This document shows, piece after piece, positions 41,731-51,064 of a DNA stretch of 64,000 bases. Under the pieces are notes generated by a model that was given only the letters and a program-made list of their open reading frames with translations, had not been told where the DNA came from and did no database searches. The DNA is from Flavobacterium hungaricum (GTDB lineage Bacteria; Bacteroidota; Bacteroidia; Flavobacteriales; Flavobacteriaceae). The first letter of the stretch is position 1. Every line of letters begins with the position of its first letter. The stretch spans positions 372,001 through 436,000 of the forward strand of contig NZ_PRDM01000003.1 in assembly GCF_015182285.1 (NCBI RefSeq). Reading direction: 5' to 3'. The position numbers and the translations under genes are program-made.

Positions 41731-41860
41731 ATAGCCACGAATTCACGAATTATTTATCAATGTGGGTGTAATTTATTTGCAGCAGGTTGATATGATTTCA
41801 CTGATAATTCGAATTATTAAACACAAAGATAAATTAGAGTTAATTTGTGAATTCGTGGCA
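41731..41860. repeat. Family B repeat, CACGAATT subtype
   Basis: Left end GCCACGAATTCACGAATTATT and right end TTAATTTGTGAATTCGTGGC are inverted copies that bracket an unrelated middle segment (GTGGGTGTAATTTATTTGC). It ends 14 nt before the GTG start at 41875. Confidence 0.8.
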
Positions 41861-41874
41861 AAAAAATATATAAA

Positions 41875-44649
41875 GTGAAGTTTTTTAAAAATATAGTATT
41901 AGCAATTTGTCTTTTAGTAACCTTAGTTTCTAAAGGACAAATTTTGCCTGTACATTTAACAACAGAAATGGCTGACAATCCATTAGCCGTAATTCAGAAT
42001 CAGCCGAGATTGAGCTGGAAGCTGGTTTCAAAAGAATCCGATGCATCACAGATTGCTTATTTGATTTTGGTTGCTTCTTCGGAGGAAAAACTAAATAATG
42101 ATGATGGAGATATCTGGAATACGGGAAGAGTAAATACAGATAAAAATCTGCATATTATTTATAGCGGAAAGCCATTAAAAAGCGAAACCAAATATTTCTG
42201 GAAAGTGAAAGTTTGGAATCAATCAGGAAAAGTTTCAAAATGGAGTAGAACGGCTTCTTTTAGAACCGCTTCATTAGAATCAGATTTGAATCCGATTTGG
42301 ATTGGTGCGATTACCAAAGCCGACAGTCATTTACCGGAAGGAAGAAATTACCACACAGCCACTTTCAACAGAGAAAAAAAGAATTCGTTTATCAATGCTT
42401 CAGATTCGCTGTCGCGCAGAAGTATCATGCTTCGTAAACCTTTTGAAGTAAAAAAAGAAATCAAGGAAGCGGTTGTTTATATTTCAGGTTTAGGACATTA
42501 TGAATTGACTATCAATGGTAAAAAAGTTGGAAACAGCCAATTTGCACCTTTATGGACAGATTATGATAAAACGATCAATTACAATGTTTACGAATTAAGC
42601 GCAAAAGAATTTCAAAAAGGCGATAACGTAATTGGTGTTTTGTTAGGAAACGGAATGTACAATACACTTGCCGAAAGATATACCAAATTCTTCGTGAGTT
42701 TTGGCCCGCCTACTTTATTCTTCAAAATGAAAATTAGTTATAATGATGGTTCAGAAGAAATTATAAATTCAGACAGAAGCTGGAAATACAGTAAAAGTCC
42801 GATTACCTACAACAGTATTTTTGGGGGAGAAGATTACAACGCCAATTTAGAACAAAAAGGCTGGAACAGAAAAGGTTTCAAAGATGCAGACTGGAAAAAA
42901 GTTGTAATTCAGGAAGCCCCAAAAGGAGTTTTAATACCGCAGACAGCACGGCCGGTTACAATTCAGAAGCAATACGAAGTAAAAACCGTAAAAGAGTTAA
43001 AACCGAATTTCTATGTTTTTGATATGGGACAGAATCTTTCTGGATTTCCAACTATCAAAGTAAAAGGAAAAAAAGGACAGACGATTCGGGTTTGGGTTGC
43101 CGAAGGTTTAAATGAAGAAGGAACAATTGCTCAGGGAAGATCCGGAAAACCATACTATTACGATTATACTTTAAAAGGAAAAGACGTAGAAGAATGGACA
43201 CCAAAATTCAGTTTCTACGGTTATCAATATGTTCAGATTGAAAACATTAATTATAAAGAAGATAAGAATAAGGAACTTCCAACTTTAGTAGAGTTAAAAT
43301 CGAATTTCATTTATAATTCGGCGGGAGAAGCAGGAAGTTTTGCCTGTTCGAATGAGATTTTCAATAAAACACACGAGCTGATTAATAATTCGATAAAAAG
43401 TAATTTCCAAAGCGTTTTTACCGATTGTCCGCAGCGTGAAAAATTAGGCTGGCTGGAAGAAATTCATTTAAATGGTCCGGGTTTAATGTTCAATTATAAT
43501 TTGCAGACTTTCATTCCTGCAACGATGCACAATATTTCTGATTCACAACGCGATAACGGATTAATTCCGACCATCGTTCCTGAATATGTAATTTTTGGCG
43601 GTGACTTTACCGATTCACCGGAATGGGGCGTAACAGGCGTAATTCTCCCTTGGATGTATTATGAATATTACGGCGATGCTTCTTTATTGGAAAAATATTT
43701 TCCTGTAATGAAAAAGTATGTAGATTATCTAGGAACAAAAGCAGAAAATCATATTGTATCGCACGGATTAGGCGACTGGTACGATTACGGAACGCATGCA
43801 GCGGGATATTCAAAAAACAGTCCGATTGCGCTTTCGGCTACTTCGCATTATTATTATGGCGCTTATTTAGTGGCAAAAGCAGCTAAAATGTTGGGAAAAA
43901 CAGAAGATATATCTAAATACGAAACCTTGGCTTCTGAAATCAAAACGGCTTTTAATGCAAAATTTTTCAATCCAGAAACCAAACAATACGGCACAAACAG
44001 TCAGTTTAGTAATGCTGTTCCGGTTTTTATGAATATCGTAGAATCGCAATATAAAGAGGCTGTAATGCAGAATTTATTGGCTGACATCAAAGAAAAAGGG
44101 GATCGTTTGACAACAGGAGATGTTGGAAATCGTTATTTATTCCAGACTCTGGCGAGAAACGGCGAGAACGAAACCATGTACAAAATGCACAATCATTACG
44201 ATGCGCCGGGTTATGGTTTTCAGATTAAATTTGGTTTAACGACTTTAACGGAACAATGGGATCCGAGAAAAGGAAATTCGTGGAATCATTTTATGCTGGG
44301 TCAGATTGAAGAATGGTTTTATCAAAGTTTAGCCGGAATTATGGCCGATCCAGAAAAACCGGGCTTCAAACATTTCTTTATTCAGCCGGAAGTAGTGGGC
44401 GATATGACTTTCGCGAAAGCGGATTATCAATCGGTTTACGGAAAAATTGTTTCGTCTTGGGAAAAGAAAGATGGTAAATTTATTCTGAATGTTGAAATTC
44501 CGGTGAATACAACGGCAACAATAAAATTACCCGTTTCTAAAAATTCGGAAATAAAGATTGATAATAAAAAAGTTAGAGCAGGTTTTGATGGAACGAAACC
44601 GACTTTAGAATTAGGTTCAGGAAAATATACAATAGAATGCACACTATAG
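41875..44649 (+). CDS. GH78 alpha-L-rhamnosidase, exported
   Basis: 924 residues with a GTG start at 41875 that opens the signal peptide (MKFFKNIVLAICLLVTLVSKGQ); no ATG is available nearby. Fn3-like N-terminal domain (LSWKLVSKESDASQIAYLI), beta-sandwich domains D and E (YISGLGHYELTINGKKVG), then the (alpha/alpha)6 barrel. The catalytic block is FTDCPQREKLGWLEE with Asp517 and Glu522; the second acid lies in TTLTEQWDPRKGNSWNH. A C-terminal beta-sandwich with a typical proline-rich lead (QPEVVGDMTFAKADYQS) follows. It removes alpha-L-rhamnose from pectic oligosaccharides. It is only distantly similar to the second GH78 at 51065. Confidence 0.93.
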   Translation: MKFFKNIVLAICLLVTLVSKGQILPVHLTTEMADNPLAVIQNQPRLSWKLVSKESDASQIAYLILVASSEEKLNNDDGDIWNTGRVNTDKNLHIIYSGKPLKSETKYFWKVKVWNQSGKVSKWSRTASFRTASLESDLNPIWIGAITKADSHLPEGRNYHTATFNREKKNSFINASDSLSRRSIMLRKPFEVKKEIKEAVVYISGLGHYELTINGKKVGNSQFAPLWTDYDKTINYNVYELSAKEFQKGDNVIGVLLGNGMYNTLAERYTKFFVSFGPPTLFFKMKISYNDGSEEIINSDRSWKYSKSPITYNSIFGGEDYNANLEQKGWNRKGFKDADWKKVVIQEAPKGVLIPQTARPVTIQKQYEVKTVKELKPNFYVFDMGQNLSGFPTIKVKGKKGQTIRVWVAEGLNEEGTIAQGRSGKPYYYDYTLKGKDVEEWTPKFSFYGYQYVQIENINYKEDKNKELPTLVELKSNFIYNSAGEAGSFACSNEIFNKTHELINNSIKSNFQSVFTDCPQREKLGWLEEIHLNGPGLMFNYNLQTFIPATMHNISDSQRDNGLIPTIVPEYVIFGGDFTDSPEWGVTGVILPWMYYEYYGDASLLEKYFPVMKKYVDYLGTKAENHIVSHGLGDWYDYGTHAAGYSKNSPIALSATSHYYYGAYLVAKAAKMLGKTEDISKYETLASEIKTAFNAKFFNPETKQYGTNSQFSNAVPVFMNIVESQYKEAVMQNLLADIKEKGDRLTTGDVGNRYLFQTLARNGENETMYKMHNHYDAPGYGFQIKFGLTTLTEQWDPRKGNSWNHFMLGQIEEWFYQSLAGIMADPEKPGFKHFFIQPEVVGDMTFAKADYQSVYGKIVSSWEKKDGKFILNVEIPVNTTATIKLPVSKNSEIKIDNKKVRAGFDGTKPTLELGSGKYTIECTL

Positions 44650-44775
44650 AACGCGGATGAAACGGATTTACTTCGTAAAGACGCGGATAAAAACGGATTA
44701 TTTTGAAAGAAAATAAAAAAAAATCCGCTTAAATCAGCGTTTTCGCGATAGCGAATCCGTGTCATCCGTGTGCCA
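44650..44775. repeat. Family B-related repeat, ATCCGC subtype
   Basis: ACGCGGATGAAACGGATTTACTTCG on the left and AATCAGCGTTTTCGCGATAGCG plus ATCCGTGTCATCCGTGTGCC on the right. It contains the CGATAGCGAA core also seen at 35090 and, inverted, at 85. It ends 17 nt before the next start codon. Confidence 0.75.
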
Positions 44776-44792
44776 ATTACAACAATATCAAA

Positions 44793-46211
44793 ATGAAAAG
44801 AATAAAATACATCTTCTTAGTTTCCATTTTTGCTTTGACATTTGCCAATGCACAAAGCACTTCTGATACTAATTTTAGAAAACCGGTTTCAGAAACTTTA
44901 AAGAAAATCGAAACCGTTTTTAATGTCACGATTAACGACGACCGAGGTCTGTTAAAAGGAAAAGAACTCGATTATGCCGACTGGAGAATTGAACCCGGAA
45001 ATCTAGCTATTTCGTTAACTAACATTCTGGCTCCGTTTGAATTGATGTATTTCAAACAGCCGGATGGAACCTACATTATTCGTAAATATGAAAACCATAA
45101 AGTTTCAGTTGATAAAGGAAAAGAACGTTTGTTCTACTTAGAAAGCCTTTATTCGACTAAAGAACAATGGGAAAAACGTAAAACGGAGTTAAAAGCTTGT
45201 ATGATAACCTCATTTGGATTAGAAAAGGCTCCCCCAATGCCAAAATCTAAACCACTTTTAACTCCAAAGAGAATTTATAAAGATTACAGCGTAGAAAATA
45301 TCGCTTTGGAAATCTTGCCGGGTGTTTATGCAACGGGTTCGATATACAAACCGTATCCGCTAAATAAAAAAGCAGCAGTTATTTTAACTCCTGACGGACA
45401 TTTTGGCGACGGAAGATATAGAAAAGACGAGCAGTACCGTTGTGCAATTATGGCTAAAATGGGCGCAATTGTTGTGGCGTATGATTTATTTGCATGGGGA
45501 GAATCATTGCTTCAATTTCCGGAAGAAACGCACAGAAACAGTATTGCATCGACAGTTCAGGTTTTAACCGGAATACGTTTTCTGGATTATTTGGCAACGG
45601 TAAAAAATGCTGATATGTCAAGAGTTGGTGTTACAGGTGGTTCTGGCGGAGGTTCGCATACGATGTTTTTAGCTGCAATTGATGACAGGGTAAAAGTTTC
45701 TGCTCCTGTTGTAATGGTTTCATCTCATTTCTCAGGCGGTTGTCCTTGTGAAAGCGGTCGCGGGATTCACTTATGCGGCAACGGAACAAACAATGCTGAG
45801 ATCTCAGCAATGATGGCGCCAAAACCACAATTAATTGTTTCAGATGGAAAAGACTGGACCTTGGCAGTTCCAGAACTGGAATTTCCTTTTATCCAAAGAA
45901 CGTATGAATTGTACGGTAAGAAAGATTTAGTCGAAAATGCTCATTTTGCAAAAGAAGGACATGATTTTGGAGTTTCAAAACGTATGGCTTTGTATCCGTT
46001 TATGGCGAAATATTTAAATCTAGATTTGAATAAAGTGAAGAATGATAAAGGCGAAATCGACGAATCGACTTGTGTGATTGAGCCAAAAGAAAAGCTGTTT
46101 GTTTTTGGAGATAAAGGCGAAAATCTGCCTAAAAATGCTTTGAAAGACATCAACAAATTATATGAAATGTTCGGAGAAAAAAATCTGAAAGTTTACGAGG
46201 TTAAGAAGTAA
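44793..46211 (+). CDS. Alpha/beta-hydrolase esterase with an N-terminal STN-like domain, exported
   Basis: 472 residues, signal peptide ending FANAQ. Residues about 30-108 (SETLKKIETVFNVTINDD, LKGKELDYADWRIEPGNLAI, PDGTYIIRK) resemble the STN domain normally found on TonB receptors and secretins. The hydrolase domain follows: GSIYKPYPLNKKAAVIL, the nucleophile elbow VGVTGGSGGGSHT, and a catalytic His in AKEGHDFGVS. Cysteines cluster in GGCPCESGRGIHLCG. Likely a carbohydrate esterase; CE7/CE15-like acetyl- or methylesterases, or the CE19 pectin methylesterase group of rhamnogalacturonan II loci, are candidates. Family assignment is uncertain; the esterase role fits neighbours GH78 and GH95. 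Confidence 0.75.
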   Translation: MKRIKYIFLVSIFALTFANAQSTSDTNFRKPVSETLKKIETVFNVTINDDRGLLKGKELDYADWRIEPGNLAISLTNILAPFELMYFKQPDGTYIIRKYENHKVSVDKGKERLFYLESLYSTKEQWEKRKTELKACMITSFGLEKAPPMPKSKPLLTPKRIYKDYSVENIALEILPGVYATGSIYKPYPLNKKAAVILTPDGHFGDGRYRKDEQYRCAIMAKMGAIVVAYDLFAWGESLLQFPEETHRNSIASTVQVLTGIRFLDYLATVKNADMSRVGVTGGSGGGSHTMFLAAIDDRVKVSAPVVMVSSHFSGGCPCESGRGIHLCGNGTNNAEISAMMAPKPQLIVSDGKDWTLAVPELEFPFIQRTYELYGKKDLVENAHFAKEGHDFGVSKRMALYPFMAKYLNLDLNKVKNDKGEIDESTCVIEPKEKLFVFGDKGENLPKNALKDINKLYEMFGEKNLKVYEVKK

Positions 46212-46218
46212 AATAAGT

Positions 46219-46451
46219 TGCCACGAATTTCACTAATTGGCACGAATTTTTTTGCCACAGATTAATGTGATTTCCATAGATTAAAAATCTGCCCGATCTG
46301 CTAAATCTGCGGGAAAAAATTACTCTTGCAGATTTAGCAGATTATGCAGATAAAAAAATCATTTTAATCGTTTTGATCTGTGGCAAAAAATTAGAGAAAT
46401 TGAAATAAAAATTAAAAAAGAAATTAGTGCCAATTCGTGTAATTCGTGGCA
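46219..46451. repeat. Nested family B repeat (CACGAATT outside, ATCTGC inside)
   Basis: Outer arms TTGCCACGAATTTCAC..TTGGCACGAATT and AGTGCCAATTCGTGTAATTCGTGGC. Second arms TTGCCACAGATTAATGTG and GATCTGTGGC. Inner arms AAATCTGCCCGATCTGCTAAATCTGCG and GCAGATTTAGCAGATT. The result is a three-level nested palindrome. The last word ends 14 nt before the ATG at 46466. Confidence 0.85.
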
Positions 46452-46465
46452 AAAAATATATCAAG

Positions 46466-48916
46466 ATGAAATTAAAAATTAAAATTACGGCGATTTGTTT
46501 TGGGATTTTTTCGCTTACAGCAACAGCGCAAAGCGATCTCAAATTATGGTACGATAAACCGGCTGCAATCTGGAACGAAGCTTTGCCATTAGGAAATGGT
46601 CGTTTGGGGGCGATGGTTTTTGGTGATCCGGCGGTGGAGCGTTTGCAATTGAATGAAGAAACTATTTGGGCAGGTTCTCCAAACAGCAATGCACATTCCA
46701 AATCAATCGAGGCTTTGCCAAAAGTAAGACAGCTTATTTTTGACGGCAAATTTGATGAAGCGCAGGATTTGGCAACAAGAGATATTATGTCGCAAACCAA
46801 TGACGGAATGCCGTACCAAACTTTTGGGAGCGTTTATATTTCATTCGCAGGACATCAAAAATATACCGATTATTACCGTGATTTAGATATCAGCAACGCA
46901 ACTGCAAAAGTAAAATACAAGGTAAACGGTGTCGAATTTACAAGAGAAATTCTAACCGCATTTTCAGATCAGGTTATTGTGGTAAAACTTTCGGCGAGTC
47001 AGCCGGGACAGATTACCTGCAATGTTTTCATGAACAGTCCGATTGATAAAACAGTGGCTTCGACAGAAGGGAACCAAATTATACTTTCGGGTTTAGGGAC
47101 TAATTTTGAAGGTGTAAAAGGAAAAGTAAAATTTCAGGGCCGTTTAACCGCTAAAAATAAAGGCGGCGAAATTAACGCCAGCAACGGAATCTTAAGTATT
47201 AACAAAGCCGATGAAGTGACTTTGTATATTTCGATTGCAACTAATTTTAAAAATTATCAGGATATATCGGGTGATGAAATTGCAAAAAGCAAAGACTATT
47301 TGGCCAAAGCCGAAGCAAAAGATTTTGAAAGGATAAAGAAAGCCCACGTTGATTTTTATCAAAAGTTCTTCAACAGAGTGTCTTTAAATTTAGGCTCGAA
47401 TGATTTAGTGAAGCAGCCAACAAACGAAAGAATCCGCGACTTCTCGAAACAATTTGATCCGCAATTGGCTGCATTGTATTTTCAGTTTGGACGTTATCTT
47501 TTAATTTCGAGTTCACAGCCGGGCGGTCAGCCGGCGAATTTGCAGGGAATTTGGAATGATATGGTGACGCCGCCCTGGGATAGTAAATACACGACAAACA
47601 TCAATGCCGAAATGAATTACTGGCCTGCACAGGTAACCAATCTTCAGGAAATGCACGAACCTTTTGTTCAAATGGCAAAAGAATTAAGTATTACGGGCGC
47701 AGAAACTGCGAAAATGATGTACAATGCCAGCGGTTGGGTTTTACACCACAATACCGATATCTGGCGTGTAACGGCTCCGGTAGATTCTGCGGCATCGGGA
47801 ATGTGGCCGACAGGCGGTGCGTGGGTTTGTCAGGATTTATGGGAAAGATATTTGTATACAGGTGATAAAAAATATCTGGCAGAAATTTATCCTATTATGA
47901 AAGGTGCTGCCGATTTCTTCCTTGATTTTATGGTGATCGATCCGAATACAAAATATTTGGTGGTTGTTCCTTCAAGTTCTCCCGAAAACACACATGCAGG
48001 CGGAACAGGAAAAGCGACAATTGCCTCTGGAACTACAATGGACAATCAGCTGATTTTTGATTTGTTTACGCATGTTATTGAGGCTTCAAAATTGGTTTCT
48101 CCGGATGCAGCTTATGTGAAAAAAGTAAGTGATGCTTTGGCAAAAATGCCTCCAATGAAAATTGGAAAACACAGTCAGTTACAAGAATGGCAGGAGGATT
48201 GGGATAATCCAAAAGACAATCACCGACACGTTTCGCATTTATACGGATTGTATCCGAGTAATCAGATTTCGGCGATTAAAACGCCTGAATTGTTTGAAGC
48301 AGCCAAACAATCGTTGATTTACAGAACAGACGAATCTACAGGCTGGTCGATGGGATGGAAAGTAAATTTGTGGGCCCGACTTTTAGACGGAAATCACGCT
48401 TATAAATTAATTCAGGATCAATTACATTTGGTAACAGCCGATCAAAGAAAAGGCGGCGGAACGTATCCGAATATGTTAGATGCACATCAGCCGTTTCAAA
48501 TTGATGGTAACTTTGGATGCACAGCCGGTTTTGCAGAAATGTTAATGCAGAGTCAGGAAGATGCGATACATTTATTGCCGGCTTTACCAAACGTGTGGAA
48601 AGACGGAAGTATAAAAGGTCTGGTGGCCAGAGGCGGATTTGTAATTGATATGACTTGGAAAAACAATAAGGTTTCGGAGTTGAAAATCTATTCGAAAATT
48701 GGAGGAAACTGTAGATTGAAAGTTGAAAATACTTTAAAAGGAAATTCGCTTAAAAAAGCAAAAGGCAAAAATCGAAATCCGCTGTTTTATGATGTGGAAG
48801 TAAAGAAACCGATTATTTCTGATGAGGCGAAACTAGGAAAAGTAAAACTGCCAAATTACACTATTTACGATGTGAATATGAAAGCAGGGCAGACGTATAC
48901 TTTTACGGGGAATTGA
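46466..48916 (+). CDS. GH95 alpha-L-fucosidase/alpha-L-galactosidase family enzyme, exported
   Basis: 816 residues from the ATG at 46466, which opens the signal peptide ending LTATAQ; the longer start falls in the repeat. The N-terminal GH95 opening [27 protein letters not shown] is textbook. Catalytic residues by family pattern are Asn378 and Asn380 in [12 protein letters not shown], Glu507 in [10 protein letters not shown], and Asp680 in [14 protein letters not shown]95 enzymes remove alpha-1,2-L-fucose, or L-galactose as on rhamnogalacturonan II chain A. With GH140 and GH127 in the same locus, an alpha-L-galactosidase role on rhamnogalacturonan II is attractive, but fucosylated xyloglucan-like substrates cannot be excluded. 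Confidence 0.93.
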   Translation: MKLKIKITAICFGIFSLTATAQSDLKLWYDKPAAIWNEALPLGNGRLGAMVFGDPAVERLQLNEETIWAGSPNSNAHSKSIEALPKVRQLIFDGKFDEAQDLATRDIMSQTNDGMPYQTFGSVYISFAGHQKYTDYYRDLDISNATAKVKYKVNGVEFTREILTAFSDQVIVVKLSASQPGQITCNVFMNSPIDKTVASTEGNQIILSGLGTNFEGVKGKVKFQGRLTAKNKGGEINASNGILSINKADEVTLYISIATNFKNYQDISGDEIAKSKDYLAKAEAKDFERIKKAHVDFYQKFFNRVSLNLGSNDLVKQPTNERIRDFSKQFDPQLAALYFQFGRYLLISSSQPGGQPANLQGIWNDMVTPPWDSKYTTNINAEMNYWPAQVTNLQEMHEPFVQMAKELSITGAETAKMMYNASGWVLHHNTDIWRVTAPVDSAASGMWPTGGAWVCQDLWERYLYTGDKKYLAEIYPIMKGAADFFLDFMVIDPNTKYLVVVPSSSPENTHAGGTGKATIASGTTMDNQLIFDLFTHVIEASKLVSPDAAYVKKVSDALAKMPPMKIGKHSQLQEWQEDWDNPKDNHRHVSHLYGLYPSNQISAIKTPELFEAAKQSLIYRTDESTGWSMGWKVNLWARLLDGNHAYKLIQDQLHLVTADQRKGGGTYPNMLDAHQPFQIDGNFGCTAGFAEMLMQSQEDAIHLLPALPNVWKDGSIKGLVARGGFVIDMTWKNNKVSELKIYSKIGGNCRLKVENTLKGNSLKKAKGKNRNPLFYDVEVKKPIISDEAKLGKVKLPNYTIYDVNMKAGQTYTFTGN

Positions 48917-48966
48917 TTTTTTTGAAACCATATAAGTAATATAAGTTTTACAACTATTACGTCAGT

Positions 48967-49073
48967 TTTGTCATTCCGAGGAACGAGGAATCTCCGCGAG
49001 TAACTCCTTAAAGAGAATCGCCAATCTTTGTCGAGCCTCTAACGAAGATTTCTCCTTCGTCGAAATGACAAAA
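48967..49073. repeat. REP-like palindromic element, family A, copy 6 (variant left arm)
   Basis: The left arm is TTTGTCATTCCGAGGAACGAGG instead of TTTGTCATTTCGACGAAGG; the right arm is the usual CTCCTTCGTCGAAATGACAAA. The same variant left arm appears only in copy 7 at 60506. Confidence 0.85.
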
Positions 49074-49097
49074 ATGAGGAAAATTGAATTATCAGAA

Positions 49098-49260
49098 ATA
49101 CCTACAAGGTCTTGGAAACCTTGCGGGAGTGAGAAACCTGAAAACCTTGGAGGAGTGGGAAACCGCAAAGTTCTCTCGCGTGAGGGATGGAAGTGGAGCT
49201 CTCCCGATTTTTCATCGGGAAGCGGGAACGGACAGCCCGGCCCGGAGGGACACGCCCAAA
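49098..49260. repeat. GGGCGTGTCCCTCCGGG element (family E), reverse orientation
   Basis: Reverse-complement copy of the element at 60346. Shared blocks are CCCGGAGGGACACGCCC, AGCGGGAACG, GGAGCTC and GCGTGAGGGATGG. Between them is a hairpin TCCCGATttttcATCGGGA. The left end has CCTTGCGGGAGTG and CCTTGGAGGAGTG words. An open frame of 73 codons crosses the element but is composed of repeat sequence and is not called. With copy 6 it fills the 372-bp gap. Confidence 0.8.
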
Positions 49261-49288
49261 TAATGAATTTTATAATTAGATTTTAAAT

Positions 49289-50857
49289 ATGTTACATCAT
49301 TTTAAATACAAAATAATTGCTTTATTTATCTTAGTCTCAACTTTAAATATAAGTTGTAAATCGGGTGCAGAGCATTCTCAAAAAGGAAATGCAGTTATTT
49401 TAAAAGAAAAAAACTTCAAACATTATGTTGATTATTTCAACACGATGGAAGATGAAAATTTGAAATTTGCGATTCCGAATGACAGTGCGTGGACTTGGAT
49501 GGAAAAGAATATTCCGTTGTTTGAATGTCCGCAGCAGAATTTTGAGGAGATTTATTATTTCCGTTGGTGGAGTGCGAGAAAGCATATTAAAAAAACGCCA
49601 CAGGGATTTGCGATTACCGAGTTTTTGGTAGATCGTTCGTATGCAGATAAATACAACATGATCAGTTGTGCTTTGGGGCATCATATTAACGAATTCAGAT
49701 GGGTTCATGATCCTAAATATATTGAGCAGGACGTTCATTTATGGTTTAGAGGGAATGATGGTAAACCAATGAAAAAATTGCGAACTTTTAGCAGTTGGAC
49801 GGCTGATGCTTTGTATAATAGATATTTAGTAAATAAAGACGAAAAGTTTTTATTGGATATGTATCCTGATTTATTTGCAGAATATATAGCTTGGGAAGAA
49901 GACAGACAACGAAAAGATGGTTTGTTTTGGCAATATGATGTAAAAGATGGAATGGAAGAATCGCTTAGCGGAGCTAGAAAATTTAGAAATGCCCGCCCAA
50001 CAATTAATAGTTATATGTTTGGAAATGCAGTAGCGTTGTCTAAAATGGCGGCTATGAAAGGCGATAAAGCAGGAGAAATAGTATTCAAAGCTAGAGCTGC
50101 TGTTTTGCAGCAATTAGTCGAAACCAAATTATGGAACGCTAAAAGCGAGTTCTTCGAAACTTTAACAGAAAAAGATACATTAGCACAGGTTAGAGAAGCG
50201 ATCGGATTTATTCCGTGGTATTTTAATCTTCCTGAAAAAGGGAAAGGTTTTGAAAAAGCGTGGGAACAAATTAAGGACGAAAAAGGATTTTCGGCACCAT
50301 TTGGTTTGACAACGGCCGAAAGAAGAAGTCCGCGTTTTAGAACTCACGGAACCGGAACCTGCGAGTGGGACGGAGCGATATGGCCTTTTGCAAGTTCGCA
50401 GACGTTAACGGCATTAGCGAATGTTTTGAATAATTATGATCAGAATTTTGTGGCTAAGACGGATTATTTCAAACAAATGGATTTGTATGTGCAGTCACAA
50501 TATTACAGAGGGAAGCCGTATGTTGGTGAGTATTTGGACGAAACGACAGGTTATTGGCTAATGGGCGACAGAGAAAGAAGCCGTTATTATAATCACTCGA
50601 CTTTTAACGATTTGATGATTACAGGATTGGTTGGTTTGCGCCCGAGAGCAGATGAAAAGATTGAAGTGAATCCGTTGATTCCGCAGGAAAAATGGGATTG
50701 GTTTTGTCTGGATAATGTTTTGTATCACGGCAATATTATTACGATTCTTTGGGATAAAACAGGAGAAAAATATAAAAAAGGAAAAGGCTTCAGGATCTTT
50801 AAAAACGGAAAGGAAATTGCTTTTTCTGAGAGATTGGAGAAGTTGGTTTCTGAGTAA
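49289..50857 (+). CDS. (Alpha/alpha)6-barrel glycosidase-like lipoprotein (MGH1/GH63-like)
   Basis: 522 residues; lipoprotein signal with LNISC placing Cys23 as the lipidated residue. The mature chain has repeated helical hairpins: EIYYFRWWSARKHIKKT, FSSWTADALYNRYLV, RPTINSYMFGNAVALSKMAA, EAIGFIPWYFNLPEKG, TGTCEWDGAIWPFASSQTLTAL and STFNDLMITGLVGLRPR. This fits GH63/MGH1-type barrels. A short beta C-terminus follows (VLYHGNIITILWDKTG). Acids in WRWDG-like positions (CEWDGAIWP) are candidate catalytic residues. I do not recognise a defined family. It is probably a membrane-tethered glycosidase of the pectin locus. Confidence 0.7.
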   Translation: MLHHFKYKIIALFILVSTLNISCKSGAEHSQKGNAVILKEKNFKHYVDYFNTMEDENLKFAIPNDSAWTWMEKNIPLFECPQQNFEEIYYFRWWSARKHIKKTPQGFAITEFLVDRSYADKYNMISCALGHHINEFRWVHDPKYIEQDVHLWFRGNDGKPMKKLRTFSSWTADALYNRYLVNKDEKFLLDMYPDLFAEYIAWEEDRQRKDGLFWQYDVKDGMEESLSGARKFRNARPTINSYMFGNAVALSKMAAMKGDKAGEIVFKARAAVLQQLVETKLWNAKSEFFETLTEKDTLAQVREAIGFIPWYFNLPEKGKGFEKAWEQIKDEKGFSAPFGLTTAERRSPRFRTHGTGTCEWDGAIWPFASSQTLTALANVLNNYDQNFVAKTDYFKQMDLYVQSQYYRGKPYVGEYLDETTGYWLMGDRERSRYYNHSTFNDLMITGLVGLRPRADEKIEVNPLIPQEKWDWFCLDNVLYHGNIITILWDKTGEKYKKGKGFRIFKNGKEIAFSERLEKLVSE

Positions 50858-50888
50858 ATAAATTAGAATAAATATCTTGTCTAAAAAT

Positions 50889-51037
50889 GCTTCGGAGAAG
50901 CATAATATTTATAGCCAGATTAGATCCCGTATTATTTAAAGCTCCAGCGGAGCGATACATATTGTAAATTATGCCGCCCCGCTGGGGCTTAATGAACGTA
51001 CTTTATAAGATCTATAAATATATCGTCCCTTTGGGAC
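50889..51037. repeat. Cluster of short hairpins (family C), second copy
   Basis: Four stem-loops with small loops: GCTTCggaGAAGC (50889), GCTCCagcGGAGC (50941), GCCCCgctGGGGC (50976) and GTCCCtttGGGAC (51025). AT spacers carry ATATTTATAG and TCTATAAATAT words also found in the 10425-10637 cluster. The stem sequences differ, but the architecture is kept. Confidence 0.75.
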
Positions 51038-51064
51038 TTCCAACATTGACTTTAATAAAAAATC

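Noticed and set aside
49065..49286. 73-codon + strand frame starting in the family A repeat
   Set aside because: It is made wholly of family A and family E repeat sequence, has no domain or leader signal and would differ in each repeat copy.
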